From Epiperipatus broadwayi (taxonomy: Eukaryota; Onychophora; Udeonychophora; Euonychophora; Peripatidae), in NCBI GenBank assembly GCA_028023455.1, contig JAQFVV010000347.1:60001-124000 (forward strand): a stretch of DNA of 64,000 nucleotides, in the 5' to 3' direction. Below, one piece after another: positions 23,130-34,889 of this stretch. The position numbers were made by a program, and so were the translations under genes. Position 1 is the stretch's first letter. Each line of letters begins with the position of its first letter. Under the pieces are notes generated by a model, which saw only the letters and a program-made list of their open reading frames with translations, was not told where the DNA came from and did not search any database.

Positions 23130-23570
23130 TTCATCTTTACTTTTTAAACAATCAGCAATATATATTAGAAAAATGTACATTTCCACTCCAATATGTTTCA
23201 AGTAAATTCAGTCTCATCAGCTGATATATCATTGATTGCTTTTAAATAAAAATGAACCCATAATTTTGAAATTTGTTAAAAGAGAGCATAGTTGATACAT
23301 TTAATCTTTAAATTAAAGTGAATATCATAAATTGAGAAATTGAATAATGTTATACTTAGAAAATAATTGTTTTACTATTGGTGAACAACAGTGCAATAAC
23401 ATTAGTATCTAAATATATGATTGCTTTGAAAATGAAGATGATTTAAATTAGTATACTATCTTTTGTCAGATTAGCAATATCTGAAGAAGTGAGGAGAATA
23501 ATACCTTCCAAAATATTGTCTTATATACTAGCCTGTGTGCTATTAGTAACAGTTAAATTTAATTGTAAAG
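23130..23570. repeat. Possible further hammerhead-like repeats
   Basis: Minus strand 23220 down to about 23160: CUGAUGA, 14 bases, GAAA, then ACAU and AUGU that could close a stem III. Stem II is weak. Plus strand from 23481: CUGAAGA, GUGAGGAG, CCUUCC, then AAAA in place of GAAA and a UUGUC. Neither is a complete hammerhead. They are recorded because two such partial motifs lie within 300 bases. Confidence 0.3.
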
Positions 23571-23898
23571 TTTAAATAAAGTTTGACTTTTTTTTTTACT
23601 AACACCATTCAATATTTAATATTACATGATGAAAATAATTCATCATATACCTACTGATTATTTTTATCTATGTTTGATTATCTAAATTATTTGATTATCA
23701 GAATAAGTACTGGTTTGATTGATTTCTCAAATCAATATTTTATCATAAGTTATTTATTTTCACTTAATCAATCAATCAAAAATATTCTATTGATTAAGTT
23801 TTATTCTTCATTTTATGAGTTTATTTGACTACAATCTAGTAACCTATATAAAAATATAATTTTAAATAAACTACTTAAATTTGTTATAATTTGAATTA

Positions 23899-23944
23899 AT
23901 ATATATATATATATAATAAATCTACAAATGATCACATAGTTGAT

Positions 23945-23995
<51 letters not shown>

Positions 23996-24028
23996 CTACA
24001 TAGTGCACATAGTATATCCAATATTTAA

Positions 24029-24062
<34 letters not shown>
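23899..24062. repeat. Three (TA)n microsatellites
   Basis: TA runs at 23900-23917, 23948-23992 and 24033-24062 are separated by related spacers (aatctacaaatgatcacata / aatctacatagtgcacatag), so they form an imperfect tandem unit. Confidence 0.85.
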
Positions 24063-24066
<4 letters not shown>

Positions 24067-24114
24067 CTTTATTGAGTATAACATGTTTTACAAGGTAAAT
24101 ATTGATTTACATAC

Positions 24115-25310
24115 TGTAATATGGAGATTTGAAATGACACATTGAATTTTTTGTCCATGGTATTTCCAGAAATTAATCAACCCATGGAAACTCCATGAGA
24201 AGATTAACCATTAAGAACAAATGAATGTTACAATTAGGAATTATTTGTAAAGGCTACAGTTCAAATATAGGTAACATTTTAGGAATACAATATTGAGAAA
24301 TCCAATTTGCGATGGATAAGTTGAAAATAGGAAAACACTTGGAGATAACAACATTGGAAATAATAAATTTAAATATGGTGAATCACTTGCAATTAAAATC
24401 ATTAGGCCAAACTACAGCTTACTTTTCAATAAAACTTGGATAAAATCATTTATAACAATAATGCTAAAAAAACTGCTATGAATATCTTTTTTTTTTCTTT
24501 CTTGTGAATGAGAAAATCAGTGTTGATAATGATTCCCACAGCACTCTCATCCAAGCCCTTCCTCTCAAAAGAACCAGGATTTAGGCCTCTGGGGCCCCTC
24601 CCAACAACCAGACTCTCATTCAATCAGCAAAGTTAAGTCTAATGAAAATTTTAATTAAAAGATACACTTACCAATTATTTATAAAGTCTAGAATTCAAAT
24701 ATGAATATTGTTTTAGAAGTACAATATTGAGAAATCCAATTTGCAGTAGATAAGTTGAGAAATAGGAAAACACTTGGAGATAGCATAAAATATGGACTAA
24801 ATCAATCTACTGTTCAGTTCTTCCAAATGACCTTGAATATCTTCACAAGAGAGCAATCCTGAATACCTTGGGAAAATTATGGAAAAACTATGGAGAACAA
24901 CGCAAAAAAGTCCAAGCTTCAAAATGTTTCTGCTGAAAACCATTCTAATCCATCATGAAAATCATGTGAACAGAAAAAGGCAGCCCTATCAATAACAACA
25001 TTGGAAGTAATAAAATTAAATAAGGTGAATCACTTGCAATTAGAATCATGAGGCCAAACTGCAACTTATTTTGCAATAATACATGGATAAAATCATTTAT
25101 GATGATAACAATTAAAAATTGCCACAAATAACATTATTTTTCCTATCTTGTGAATGAGAAAAACCAATGTTGGTAACAATCACCACAGCACATCCCAACC
25201 CCCTCCCTCAAAAGAACTAGGATTTAGGACCCTGGGGGCCCTCCCAAGAACTAGACTCTCATTCATTTAACAAAATTAAAAGAAATGAAAATTTTCATTA
25301 AAAGGTAAAA
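24115..25310 (+). repeat. Tandem duplication of an unclassified 0.4-0.6 kb unit
   Basis: Segments near 24275-24660 and 24715-25300 are alike: both have caatattgagaaatccaatt, aggaaaacacttggagat, tcacttgcaatta, ctttcttgtgaatgag or close variants, and a G+C-richer core near caggatttaggcctctgggg. The second copy carries about 190 extra bases (about 24795-24985). No ORF or domain was recognised. It may be two copies of a non-coding repeat or a local duplication. Confidence 0.6.
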
Positions 25311-27410
25311 TCTCTGTAGAAATCTTTCAATAATAATTACTTTTATTTTACATATATTTAGAATGATGAGAAATCTAAGAAAATAAACACAAAAAAGTGG
25401 ATTTTAGAGCAGTATTGGATAACTAAAATACCAAAAATAATGCAAAACATGACAAGAGACATTTGTTACTACATGAAGAATACATATCTCAATTTATTAT
25501 ACTAAAGATAAATTCCATCAACTGATTCAATGGTTTCATGTTATCAAATGATACAAACAGAATAATTGTATACATTAGTTAGATGAAAGTGCTTGTGTCT
25601 ATTTTTATTAAACTGAATCAGCAATGTGGAACAGATCAGCCACGATATCTTCCAACCAGCTTTTCTAAATATAATTATGAACTAAACATATGGCATAAAG
25701 TTTTTGATAGGAAACCTTATCCTGTAAAAAAATTGAAGATATTTATCTCATAAAAGTTTAATGTCATTAATGTTAATTAAAATTTGCATTTTACAATGTA
25801 TGACTGAAACAGATTTCAAGATGTTTGCAATGTTAATGGAGGATATTTGGAGTATATAAGAGAGTATATAATAAATTGTTAATTATTTTAGTGTAACATT
25901 AATAATTGTCTACTTCCATACTTTTTGCACCTTCTCAAAAGTTTTTCAGTACATCTTCAAAATCCACTTTCTTTGTTCTTCACTCAGACTAAGTGAAATT
26001 GTTATCATTATCTGTAAAATTAAAAGAATAAATATTAAAGAATAAAAATCGATATATAATTAGTATATGCGCATTTTTCGTTCTCTCCGTACATGTGCAT
26101 CAATTTATATATATATATCCTTCATATTGTTAAAAAAATAATGATTTTTTCGGTATAAAACAAAATTTGCATTTAATATTTTTTATGATTTAGAGAAAAA
26201 AAAAATTGTTCTCCTGAGATAAATCGCCTTCTTACTATTTATCAATTTCGTTCTAAATTTAAAGCAGATTTTATATAATTTATCATAAATAAGTTTACAC
26301 ATGATTTCTGCTATTGAAGACAAATTATCAATAGTGAATCAATTCTAAACTTATTCAAAACCGATGAATTATTAAATGATGTGGACATTAAGTCTCGTGA
26401 CCAAATGAAGGCTCATATGTTCCTTTTTTTATTTCTCTGATATTTTTGAATATCAAAATAATGAATTATTTTTACGTTTATTAATTTTTATAAAAATTCA
26501 TTCTTTTTTTATTATCAATAAAAAAAGAACAGAAATGACCTCATTTTTTTTATTCCATTTATAATACGAAATGAAGTCATTTTTCAAACGAATAAAATTG
26601 GCTAATAAATAAATGAAATGATGTGTTACAGACACGGTAGTTTTCTATAGAAGTCAGCTGGTCTTTTATTATTTTCTATTTTTTAATTCACATTTTTATC
26701 CGTGGAAATTTCAGGTGGGACGATATGAACAGGACGTGGCGGAAAATTGGCCAAACAATAGCTTACAAACTTGCGCTCGCTTTTCTGCTAAAAACTACAA
26801 TAGTTTTCCAGAAATTGTACATATAGTGACATATCTCGGCATCTCTTAGAACATGTATAAGTTTTTCATTCAATCGCACATAATCAGAGTTTGTATCTAA
26901 TTAAATAATAAAAATATGACTAGAAAATATGAACTATTATTGACTTGGTTACCAAGGGTAAATTATTTTGAGAAAGTGAAACTAAAGTTAGTAGCAAGAG
27001 TTGTGTGTGTGCGTGTATAAGCAAATTATTGTTAATTTTTATATGAGTATCGTATAAGTAGATTTATAACACTGTTAATGATATTTTTATTTTGTTGTTT
27101 GTGTATAGCTTAAAATATTACGAGGTTTAAACCTGTTCTGATACTGAAAGTAGATTCCCAAGTTATTTCAAATGGATTAATCTCTAGCCAATTCTGATAA
27201 TCTAATGTTAATTAGTGATTGAATGTTTGATATCTCAATATAAAAACAATTTACTTTTTATATGAGTACTAATCCACTTAAAGTGTGTTCTAAATAAAAG
27301 CCTTTTTGAATGATTCCAAAATCCTACCTATAAGCGAAAAATGTTTTAGCTTTTACCCCAATTGATATAAGAATTATTTATTTAATAGATCATAATCTTT
27401 TCTTTATATA
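25311..27410. other. A+T-rich DNA, no feature recognised
   Basis: No gene was recognised. Around 26700-26850 the base composition is more balanced (cggtgggacg-like words) and may be unique host DNA, but no frame or motif could be supported. Confidence 0.4.
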
Positions 27411-27419
27411 TACAACTTA

Positions 27420-27560
27420 TAATTAAATATTAGTGAACACCGTAATCAAAAATTTTTAAAAAAGGCAAAATATAATCGTCACTTAGGAGCGTTTTCGACT
27501 ATCTTCGTGATTACGATTACATTTTCATTTTCAAAAATTTTTTATTACTGTATTCACTAA
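27420..27560 (-). repeat. Small inverted repeat with PLE-end/hammerhead-like remnant (family C)
   Basis: Flanking words aatattagtgaacaccgtaat and tactgtattcactaatattt are inverted. Inside, the minus strand reads CACGAAGA, UAGUC, GAAAACGCUC, CUAAGUG. The stretch cttaggagcg matches the ends of the PLE pair at 44518 and 47648. The core lacks one base of CUGAUGA. It is most likely a decayed solo end of the same PLE family. Confidence 0.45.
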
Positions 27561-28056
27561 TATTTATTTATAAGATAACGTATATTGCTTCGAAGAAATA
27601 CAGACATTGATTTATAATATTATATATATTCAGCCATCTCCATATCAGCTTTTTATTATTTGAAACTTTTATGCAATTTCAGTTTAAACTTGAGTTCATT
27701 CTTTTTCCCTCCCATCCTCACCCCCCTTTTTTTTTTATTAATTCCTTCATTCTTTATTTGATTTCAATATATTTTATATAATAACGATGAAATGGAAGTA
27801 GTGCTAAATGTTATAGTTTGCTAAAAATCGAGATATAAATTGTTAATGAGAAACTAAAATGACCACTTATTAAAAAAAAAAAACACCTGTTGTTTAAAAT
27901 GGCAACAAAAAAAAAGGGGGCATCTTTTGTCAAAATAAAAACTAGCCAAAAAAGGGTATCTGTAGTAAAAAAAAAAAAATAGTATTGTGAAAAAATATTA
28001 ATAATTATTTATTTAACAATAAACGTATTCTTAATGCAATTAAAATATATGTTAAA
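27561..28056. other. A+T-rich DNA, no feature recognised
   Basis: Homopolymer runs (A, G, C) at 27718-27740 and 27870-27980; otherwise nothing recognised. Confidence 0.4.
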
Positions 28057-28071
28057 AAATAAAGTTGCATT

Positions 28072-28174
28072 GTGAAGCATTGGTGGTCGAGAGGTCAGCG
28101 ACAGCTGCTTTAAAGCATTTGCCCCGGGTGGTTCACTTTCTGGCTGATGCTATGACACATGAGAAAAACTAAAT
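28072..28174 (+). mobile_element. tRNA-derived SINE with 15-base target-site duplication
   Basis: The element has an A-box-like ggtggtcgagaggtcagc, a decayed B box near ggtggttcactttc, and the tail tggctgatgctatgacacat then gagaaaaa. It is flanked by the exact 15-base repeat aaataaagttgcatt (28057-28071 and 28175-28189), the mark of LINE-assisted insertion. It belongs to the same SINE family as 16610. Confidence 0.85.
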
Positions 28175-28404
28175 AAATAAAGTTGCATTTTATGATATGG
28201 TTACTCATATATGCCATATGTCAATACCTTGAAGCATACTCTTATAATAATTTATACAAGGGATACAGGTGTGGAAAATGTAAAAATTAAATAAAAAATA
28301 CATAACAGCAAAATATAACAAGAAATTCCATAACAAATAGAAAAGTAGATATGGCAGAAACATCGTAAACATTTAATAATCAAAATCTTCATAGAGGAAT
28401 AATA

Positions 28405-28990
28405 TTGAAATATATGGTTCTATTGATACAGTGAATTCCATAAAAATAATTGAACATGCATTAAAAAGTAAAGATGTTTGCAAATATATGATAATGATTA
28501 ATGAGAGGGATGCTATTACTTCATTAGATGTGACAGAAATGTATGGTTCTATTGATAGATTTGATTCCATAAAAATAATTGATCATCCATTAAAAAGTAT
28601 AGGTGTTTGCAAATATATGATACAATTTTTTATTGATTCTTTTTTGTTTCAAAATGAAAAGTTATGTCATTACCAGTATGATAAATTTAAAAATACTGAG
28701 TTATTTGCCAAGGAATTGCTTGCAATTTGTTATAAGATTGAACAGATTAATAATACTTTATGTCAATTTAAATAGAGTTATATTTATTTAAAAGATTTGA
28801 AGATTAATAAAATAAATGGATATTTATTCCATATATTTCAAATGCTCAAGAGAATTTTTTAAGGATATATATAAGAATGTGTTTAATGTTTCATTTTGTG
28901 TTACAAATAACATTAATTATTTAGTGAATAATTCAAAAACTGTTATATCTGTCAAGCAGAAATTTTAATAAATAAAAATAAAATGAATAT
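28405..28990 (+). pseudogene. Penelope-like element relic with an in-frame internal duplication
   Basis: An open frame at 28431-28775 contains SLDVTEMYGSIDRFDSIKII, the RT motif A region, very like LDVSEMYGSID of the PLE at 46 kb. A large deletion follows; then FAKELLAICYKIEQI corresponds to the YSNELLNVGYSYNHI region after the RT, and further frames give KWIFIPYISN for KIWISIPYISN. The motif A segment is duplicated 129 bases (43 codons) upstream (28407 and 28536). Motifs B and C are missing, so it is dead. Confidence 0.75.
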
Positions 28991-29950
28991 AATTAATAAA
29001 CAGGCTACTAACATTAAAATTTAGGAATCATGGGGTTTGAGTTGATGACATTTTTTTGAATTTAACAGAAGTTGAGGAGGGTTAAGGAATTAACTGACAG
29101 TACTTCTGTGAATTGAAAGACTGTATATAATAGTTAATGACCATTATATTTATTATTTTTATTGTTATTACAATAGTTTTTTTAATTAACAAACAATTTA
29201 TTTGTAATATATATATATATAATTGTGATAAATATAATAAAATACAGAAATACTTTCAGTTATTTTCATATCTTTCTTCAGTTAAAAACTATTTAATGTT
29301 TTTAAAATAAATGTTATTATGTTATATCCCAGGATTCAGAAATTTTAATGTTCATGGATTGTTTATTAATTAAATACAACAATTTCTATTTATTAAATTT
29401 TTCTCATTATTTTTTTTTTATTATGGTTTTTTTCCTCATGAAGAATCTTAGTATTTTCCATAATGAAATTAAAAGTAAAATTATATGGTTTTTCATGATC
29501 AAAGAAAACAAATGCCATAAAAATAATTTTGTTTCTTATTTTTTATATATTTGTCTAATAGTTGGTGCTTTTTTAACCTTTTGTCAAGACTACATCTCAC
29601 TTTATCTATATATAAAACCCTGAATTTATTTTAAATTTGATATACAATATTACATTTTTGTTTCAAGTGTATAATATTTTTTTGATTACTCACTGATCAT
29701 AATTTTTTTTTTTCAAAAATTTTGCTTGAGCATTTGAAACGCGTGGAATAAATAACCAATTTTTATCATTAGCTTTCTGCTCCTTAAAATTTATATAAAT
29801 TATAGTAAATTTTGTTTATTATTATATCCAACATCAATCAATTTTTTGCAAACTTTTTAATATTTATTACTTTCACTATAACATAATTTTTCATTGTAAA
29901 ATAAAATAAAGATGTCAGAATTGTCATCTTATGCACACCCAATACTTTTT
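28991..29950. other. A+T-rich DNA, no feature recognised
   Basis: The open frame at 29348-29623 is Phe/Leu/Ile-rich but shows no family likeness and is probably compositional. Confidence 0.4.
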
Positions 29951-29952
29951 AT

Positions 29953-30440
29953 TTACAACAGATCATCATCATTGTCAACCACTATCAATCTATTGCCAGA
30001 TGAAAGCCTCTCCAAGTTCAATTCATCTCCTATCTTTAGCCTCTCTTTTCCACAGCACCCCTGTACACTTTCTTATTTCATCCATCTCACATGTGGTCTT
30101 TTTCTGGATCTTTTACAATCTCTTGGAATTCAGTTTAAGATTTCAATTGTCCATCTATTATCAACCTTTCTAACAATATGTCTACCCCAACTCCATTTTA
30201 GTTTTTTAATTCTTTCAATGCTGTCAATAACATCTGTTTGTTCGCTTTCCGATATATTGCGCTTTCAGTTTCTTCTTGTTACTCCTAATATGCATCTCTC
30301 AATACTTTTTTGAGTGGTCTAAAGTCTCTATATTGCTTTTCTATTAAGCATCCAAGTCTTAGTACCATAAGTAAAAAATGGTAAAACACATTTATTAAAA
30401 ACCTTCCTTTTCAAACACCTAGGCATATATTCTTTTAGTA
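29953..30440 (-). pseudogene. RTE-type LINE 3' end
   Basis: The minus strand reads RKVFNKCVLPFFTYGT, KTWMLNRKAI, SIERCILGVTRRN, then after stops KKLKWSWGRHIVRKVDNRWT and RKRPHVRWM, ending in a GAT-type repeat tail near 29958. It is the same family as the copy at 10353 but in opposite orientation and with more stops. The open frames on the plus strand here are antisense shadows. Confidence 0.8.
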
Positions 30441-31927
30441 TTAAATTATGTCTATCAAAAGCACTCCAAGTTGAAATAATGCATAAATACTTTTTAAATT
30501 TATTTGTATATATATATAATGTAAATTTTTTAATAATATAATGATTCCATCCATGTTATTTGAAAACATATACAATATTAACATTTGAACTTTCACAAAA
30601 TAGATACAGAAAAAGTTTATTTCTGTAAAAAAAAATTGTTGATTGAAATTAAGAAAATATAATAAAGCACTGAGAAATATTTTTTTATTTTATTTCTTAA
30701 TTTAGTTAGAATACTAATGTAATAAATAATTTAATATTTTGTTGCATATTTAATTTTTGCATGGAAAATAATTAAAATGACTAATTTAACTGTCAAAATA
30801 AATGTAAAGATATTATGCTACATTATTAGAATTAAAATTATTAATTTCATCAAACTCTAAAGATCAACATAAGATCAATTTTTAGACTAATACTTTCTTA
30901 ATTAATTTTATATATTTGAATGTGTGTGTGTGCATATCAAATGCTCTATCACGTTTTTCTATGTATAAGAACATGAAGATCACCAATGTTTTGAAATCCT
31001 AATTATGTTTTACAAAGCAAAACTGATTGCATTTAAAAAAATTAGAGGTAACTTTATTAAATTACAAAGTCATTCTTTTAAATAACAAATATTATATTTT
31101 TAGATACTAATGCAATTTGTCAAAGTAAGCTTTAGCAAAACACGTTACAAACACGAAATATTAAATTTCATAAATGTTGTTATATAAGTTTAAATTTTAT
31201 AAATTTAATACATATACAATTTCATTCACACTCATTCATTATTTTATATATAAACTTTAAATTTTTAAAAAATATGAAGACATAACTATTAATGGTAATT
31301 TAAATCTCTGACCATTTTTTAGTTGGCAACAACTTTTTCCAAAAACACTGGAAAATATAAACCTATCATTTGAATACATTATTTGACAATATTTATGAAA
31401 TTTAATATTTTGTGTTTATAAAATAATTATCACAGTTTAGTTTGCCAACTTTATTAATATCTAAGCGATACAAAATTTATGATTTGAAAGAATAACATTA
31501 ATAATTTACTAAATATAAATTTGTTTAGATACATACAGCAAACGTCCAAGCATATTTGGGATATAATATGTGGCTGAGTAACCTGAAATAACTGTTTTTA
31601 TTAAACATGTCAGATATTTTGGTTGTATTGATTATATTTTACTATATATGTAGAGCATTTTTCATTATGCAACAAAGTAAGTTCATATTGTAGAAATTTT
31701 ATTATAATAATGATAGATTTATCTTTATGTATACGTATGTATGCCACACACGTATGTATATAAACTTATTGTTTTAAATAATAATTATACTAAAAATATA
31801 ATTCAATTTTGCTATAAACTCTATTTAATCTGAAAGCTAACATGTAAAGTTTATGCTTAATCATTCATAATATGGTTAATAAATATGTTTGTTATATTAG
31901 TGCTTAATTGCAGATTTGTGACTTTTA
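30441..31927. other. A+T-rich DNA, no feature recognised
   Basis: No coding or repeat signature was recognised. Confidence 0.4.
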
Positions 31928-32430
31928 TACTAAACAGAAAAGCAATGTAAAGACTTCAGACCACACTCAATGCTTAGAAATATTTAAGTTGAAAGAAAAG
32001 TTACGACTTCAAAGTAAAATATATGGATAAAAGAAACAAGCAGGTGTCGCTCACATTCTTGAAAAATTTAAAAAGCTCAAACTGAGATTAATTTGATATA
32101 TAAAATAAAGCTTGAAATTGAATATGAATTTGTATTATTAATTTATAATGATTACCATGATTCTAACACAGTTAACCATTGATAAATAAAATAAAATTAA
32201 TCATATAAGACAAAGAGTTTTGAAGATCTAGGATTTTTAATCAATTGTGCTAAATCCCAAAACACATTCACCAAAATTCAATATATATATATATATAAGA
32301 ATAAAATAAAGTATTCATGGGGTAATGTGAAGAAGAGAGGCTAGAGATTAGAGAGGATAGATTAAAGTTGGAGAGATCATTATCCTGCAGTGGATCGATA
32401 ATAGTTAAAAATAATGATGACGATAATGAT
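31928..32430 (+). pseudogene. RTE-type LINE 3' end, split and strongly decayed
   Basis: The part at 31930-32085 matches the other RTE ends (aacagaaaagcaatgtaaag, gactt..accacactcaa). After about 200 unrelated A+T-rich bases the family resumes at 32305-32430 with ggagagatcattatcctgca, gtggatcgataata and a GAT/ACGAT tail. The break is an insertion or a local rearrangement. Confidence 0.65.
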
Positions 32431-32824
32431 ATATATGTAAATTAATTAGTAAATGTGATAACCATTATATATACAAAGTTACATTCTCAGCTAAGGTGTA
32501 GTGCAGCAACCAATCAGAGCTGTTCTTATTTGTAACCGTTAAAGATATTAAATTTAAAATTTATATATATATATAGTGAAGTGGTTTTCTCAAAAAAAAA
32601 TATTTTTTTAATTTTAAATAGCTTTTATCATCAACCTTCTATATTTTTCAAAAACCATATAATAAACCAAATATAAATATAAATAGACACAAATATTATT
32701 TCATTAAAAAAATATCTGCAATTATATATTTTTATATTCTACATGCAACTCCTGAAAGATATTATGAATTGTAATGCATGTATATAATATTTAGATACAA
32801 CTATAATGTCTATAATGAACAATG
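32431..32824. other. A+T-rich DNA, no feature recognised
   Basis: Nothing recognisable. Confidence 0.4.
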
Positions 32825-32921
32825 TAATTAGAAGGGATTTGAACTCAGGCTTTCAAACTCAATTCAGTATTTCACACATCTTATAACTGATATGCATGAT
32901 CACATACATGTGAAAAAAAAA

Positions 32922-32975
32922 AATCTCCAATATATGTATTTCGTGCAAAATCAGCACTTTCAGTTGGCACAGATT
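32922..32975 (-). ncRNA. Hammerhead motif, family A, core mutated
   Basis: The minus strand has AAUC, UGUG, CCAA, then CUGAAAG where CUGAUGA is expected, stem II GUGCUG/UUGCAC, GAAA, AUAC/AUAU, A, UUGGAGAUU. The changes at core positions 7-9 should abolish cleavage. Confidence 0.6.
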
Positions 32976-33303
32976 ATCATCTCCCACACTTACATAAAAT
33001 CAGTGCTCAGTTTATATTAAGATAGCAAATCTTCAAACTTTAATGAACAAGCTTTAATCTTCTCCAACTCTTCAGACATCTTTATCATTGAAAATATGAT
33101 GATGAAATGCTCAAAGCCCTTGTTGATGCCAATATTATTGTCATAACTATGTTGAAGTCATTCTGACCCCTCATGTATAGTATCTTAATATTATATGGAT
33201 GTCTGAGGAATCGGAGGGTAGAGAAGATTTACGCCTGTTCACTAAAGTTTAAAGATTTGCTATCTTAATATAAACTGAGTACTGATTATATGTATGTTTG
33301 GGA

Positions 33304-33366
33304 AATTGTGATATGGACCAACTGATGAGTGCTGATTCACCATCAAATACATATATTGGAAATCAG
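33304..33366 (+). ncRNA. Hammerhead motif, family A, GAAA box mutated
   Basis: The plus strand has GGACCAA, an exact CUGAUGAG, then GUGCUGAUUCACCAUC where the second half of stem II has decayed, CAAA in place of GAAA, UACAUAUA and UUGG. Probably inactive. Its partner at 32922 has the opposite defect (intact GAAA, damaged first box). Confidence 0.6.
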
Positions 33367-33475
33367 TTACCTTTTTCATATGTATGTGGCCATGTATATC
33401 AGTTATGTAAGATGGAGTGGATAACTGTAGGAAGATTGAAAGTCTGAGTTCAAATTTTTTCTAGTTACATATATG

Positions 33476-34320
33476 TGTATGCAATCTTATAAACAATTTA
33501 TATAAATTAATCATTATTTTTCGTAAGCCTAGTACACTTTTGGAAGTTTAGCATTCTTCTCATGACTATCATATTAATCAAAGAATGTATTGCAAATAAA
33601 AATATTAAGTCTCTTGTTTTATTAAAAATAAAAATCGTGACTAATTCTTTGACAATAAGTTATTATTCTTTACATGATTTTTTTTTTAAAAAAATCTTTT
33701 TCTGTTTGACTGATTTTTTTTTTTAATATGAAATTCACGCTTCATATTAATAATATGAAAATTTTTTTAAATGAATTAAAAGCCAAAAATTATAGTCACT
33801 TTTCGTGTTCATATATGATTTTTAATGTATCACAAAAGATGCAAAATAGTTTCTCCCTTTGTTTTAAAGTTAATAAAATTTGTTTAAAATATTGTTAATG
33901 CATTTAATATTCAACAAAGAGCAATTAAATATTTGATTTACTTCATATATAACAGGAGACATTCAATCACTCATTCTAATTTGCACTCTTTTATATTTAA
34001 AGATATTTTATTTATCTGAACAATAATATCTCAATATGGGACAAATTTTATTTTATAAATTTGCAATTTATAGGAGATAAAATAAATGCTATCTATCATA
34101 AAAATCATGATGTCTTTCGTAATTACATATACAAATTATAATATATAATTCAATATAAAATAAATATTTAAAACCATCCAAACTTCACGTGATCACGAGT
34201 TCATATGTTTACAGAGGCTGTTAATACCAGCAGCAAACTCTCCATGCAATTGCATCACCAAGTACAATCCCCAATAATTAATTGATAAAAATTTTTAGTA
34301 TAAAATCTTCATCTAATACC
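33476..34320. other. A+T-rich DNA, no feature recognised
   Basis: Nothing recognisable apart from a small inverted pair near 33660-33760 (T and A runs). Confidence 0.4.
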
Positions 34321-34324
34321 TATT

Positions 34325-34640
34325 CATCCAATATCCCCAGACTAGTTTCTAGCTTGTGGCTTTGTGTTTTCACCTTGGGCTCCTAGCTTTATTGTTCACT
34401 AAATAGGTATAAAATGCATTCTAGAGGGCTCCATTAGATTCTAAAATCTAGGTGCAGTGTTCTCAAATCCAAGGCTCTTCACTGATGAAAGCCACAAGTT
34501 AGGCACTAGTCTGGGAATATTACATGAGTATGCACTAAATAGGGATTTTATGAACATCCATTGACTACTGGGACTAGCACATAGTGGCACTACTGTATGG
34601 AGTTTGCTACTGTTAAATAAATCTTTAAAGATTGCCATAA
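34325..34640. repeat. Inverted pair of hammerhead-like repeats (family D)
   Basis: Left, minus strand (34329-34365): AAAGCC, ACAA, GCUA, GAAA, ACU/AGU, C, UGGGGAUAUUGG, with the upstream CUGAUGA box missing. Right, plus strand (34470-34521): CUCUUCA, exact CUGAUGA, AAGCC, ACAA, GUU, then GGCA in place of GAAA, CUAGUC, UGGGAAUAUU. Together with the copy at 49055 they define a family with stem II loop ACAA and a no-loop stem III ACU/AGU. The short ORF at 34441-34638 (minus) is a shadow of this repeat. Confidence 0.6.
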
Positions 34641-34889
34641 TAAATTTGTTACTAACTAAAAAAAAAAAGATATTTGATTTCTCATTAAAATTTTAAAAGA
34701 GCTATATAGGGTAAAAAATTACAACCATTCTGCATGTTTATGTTATGCAAATGTTAATACCATATTATTAATCATATAGTAAAGAAATGGGGATATCCTG
34801 TTCAGTTTACTGTTTTTTATCTTTGAATTTATAACTAAAAACATTACAATTTTTTTTTTTTTTAGTTTCCATGTTTTTAATTGAAACAT

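Larger units (their letters stand above)
32825..33475. mobile_element. 650-base foldback element with a hammerhead motif in each arm (family A)
   Basis: The outer ends (gggatttgaactcaggcttt / gaaagtctgagttcaaattt), the hammerhead segments and the inner words (agatagcaaatcttcaaac / gtttaaagatttgctatct, cttctccaactcttcagac / gtctgaggaatcggagg) all pair as inverted repeats. The centre at about 33090-33200 is unique and without an ORF. The two hammerhead motifs point in opposite directions. A full transcript of either strand would fold into one long hairpin. Confidence 0.8.

Noticed and set aside
29348-29623. 91-codon hydrophobic open frame, possible small membrane protein
   Set aside because: The residue bias follows from T-rich DNA, no family likeness or start context was seen, and no neighbour supports a gene.
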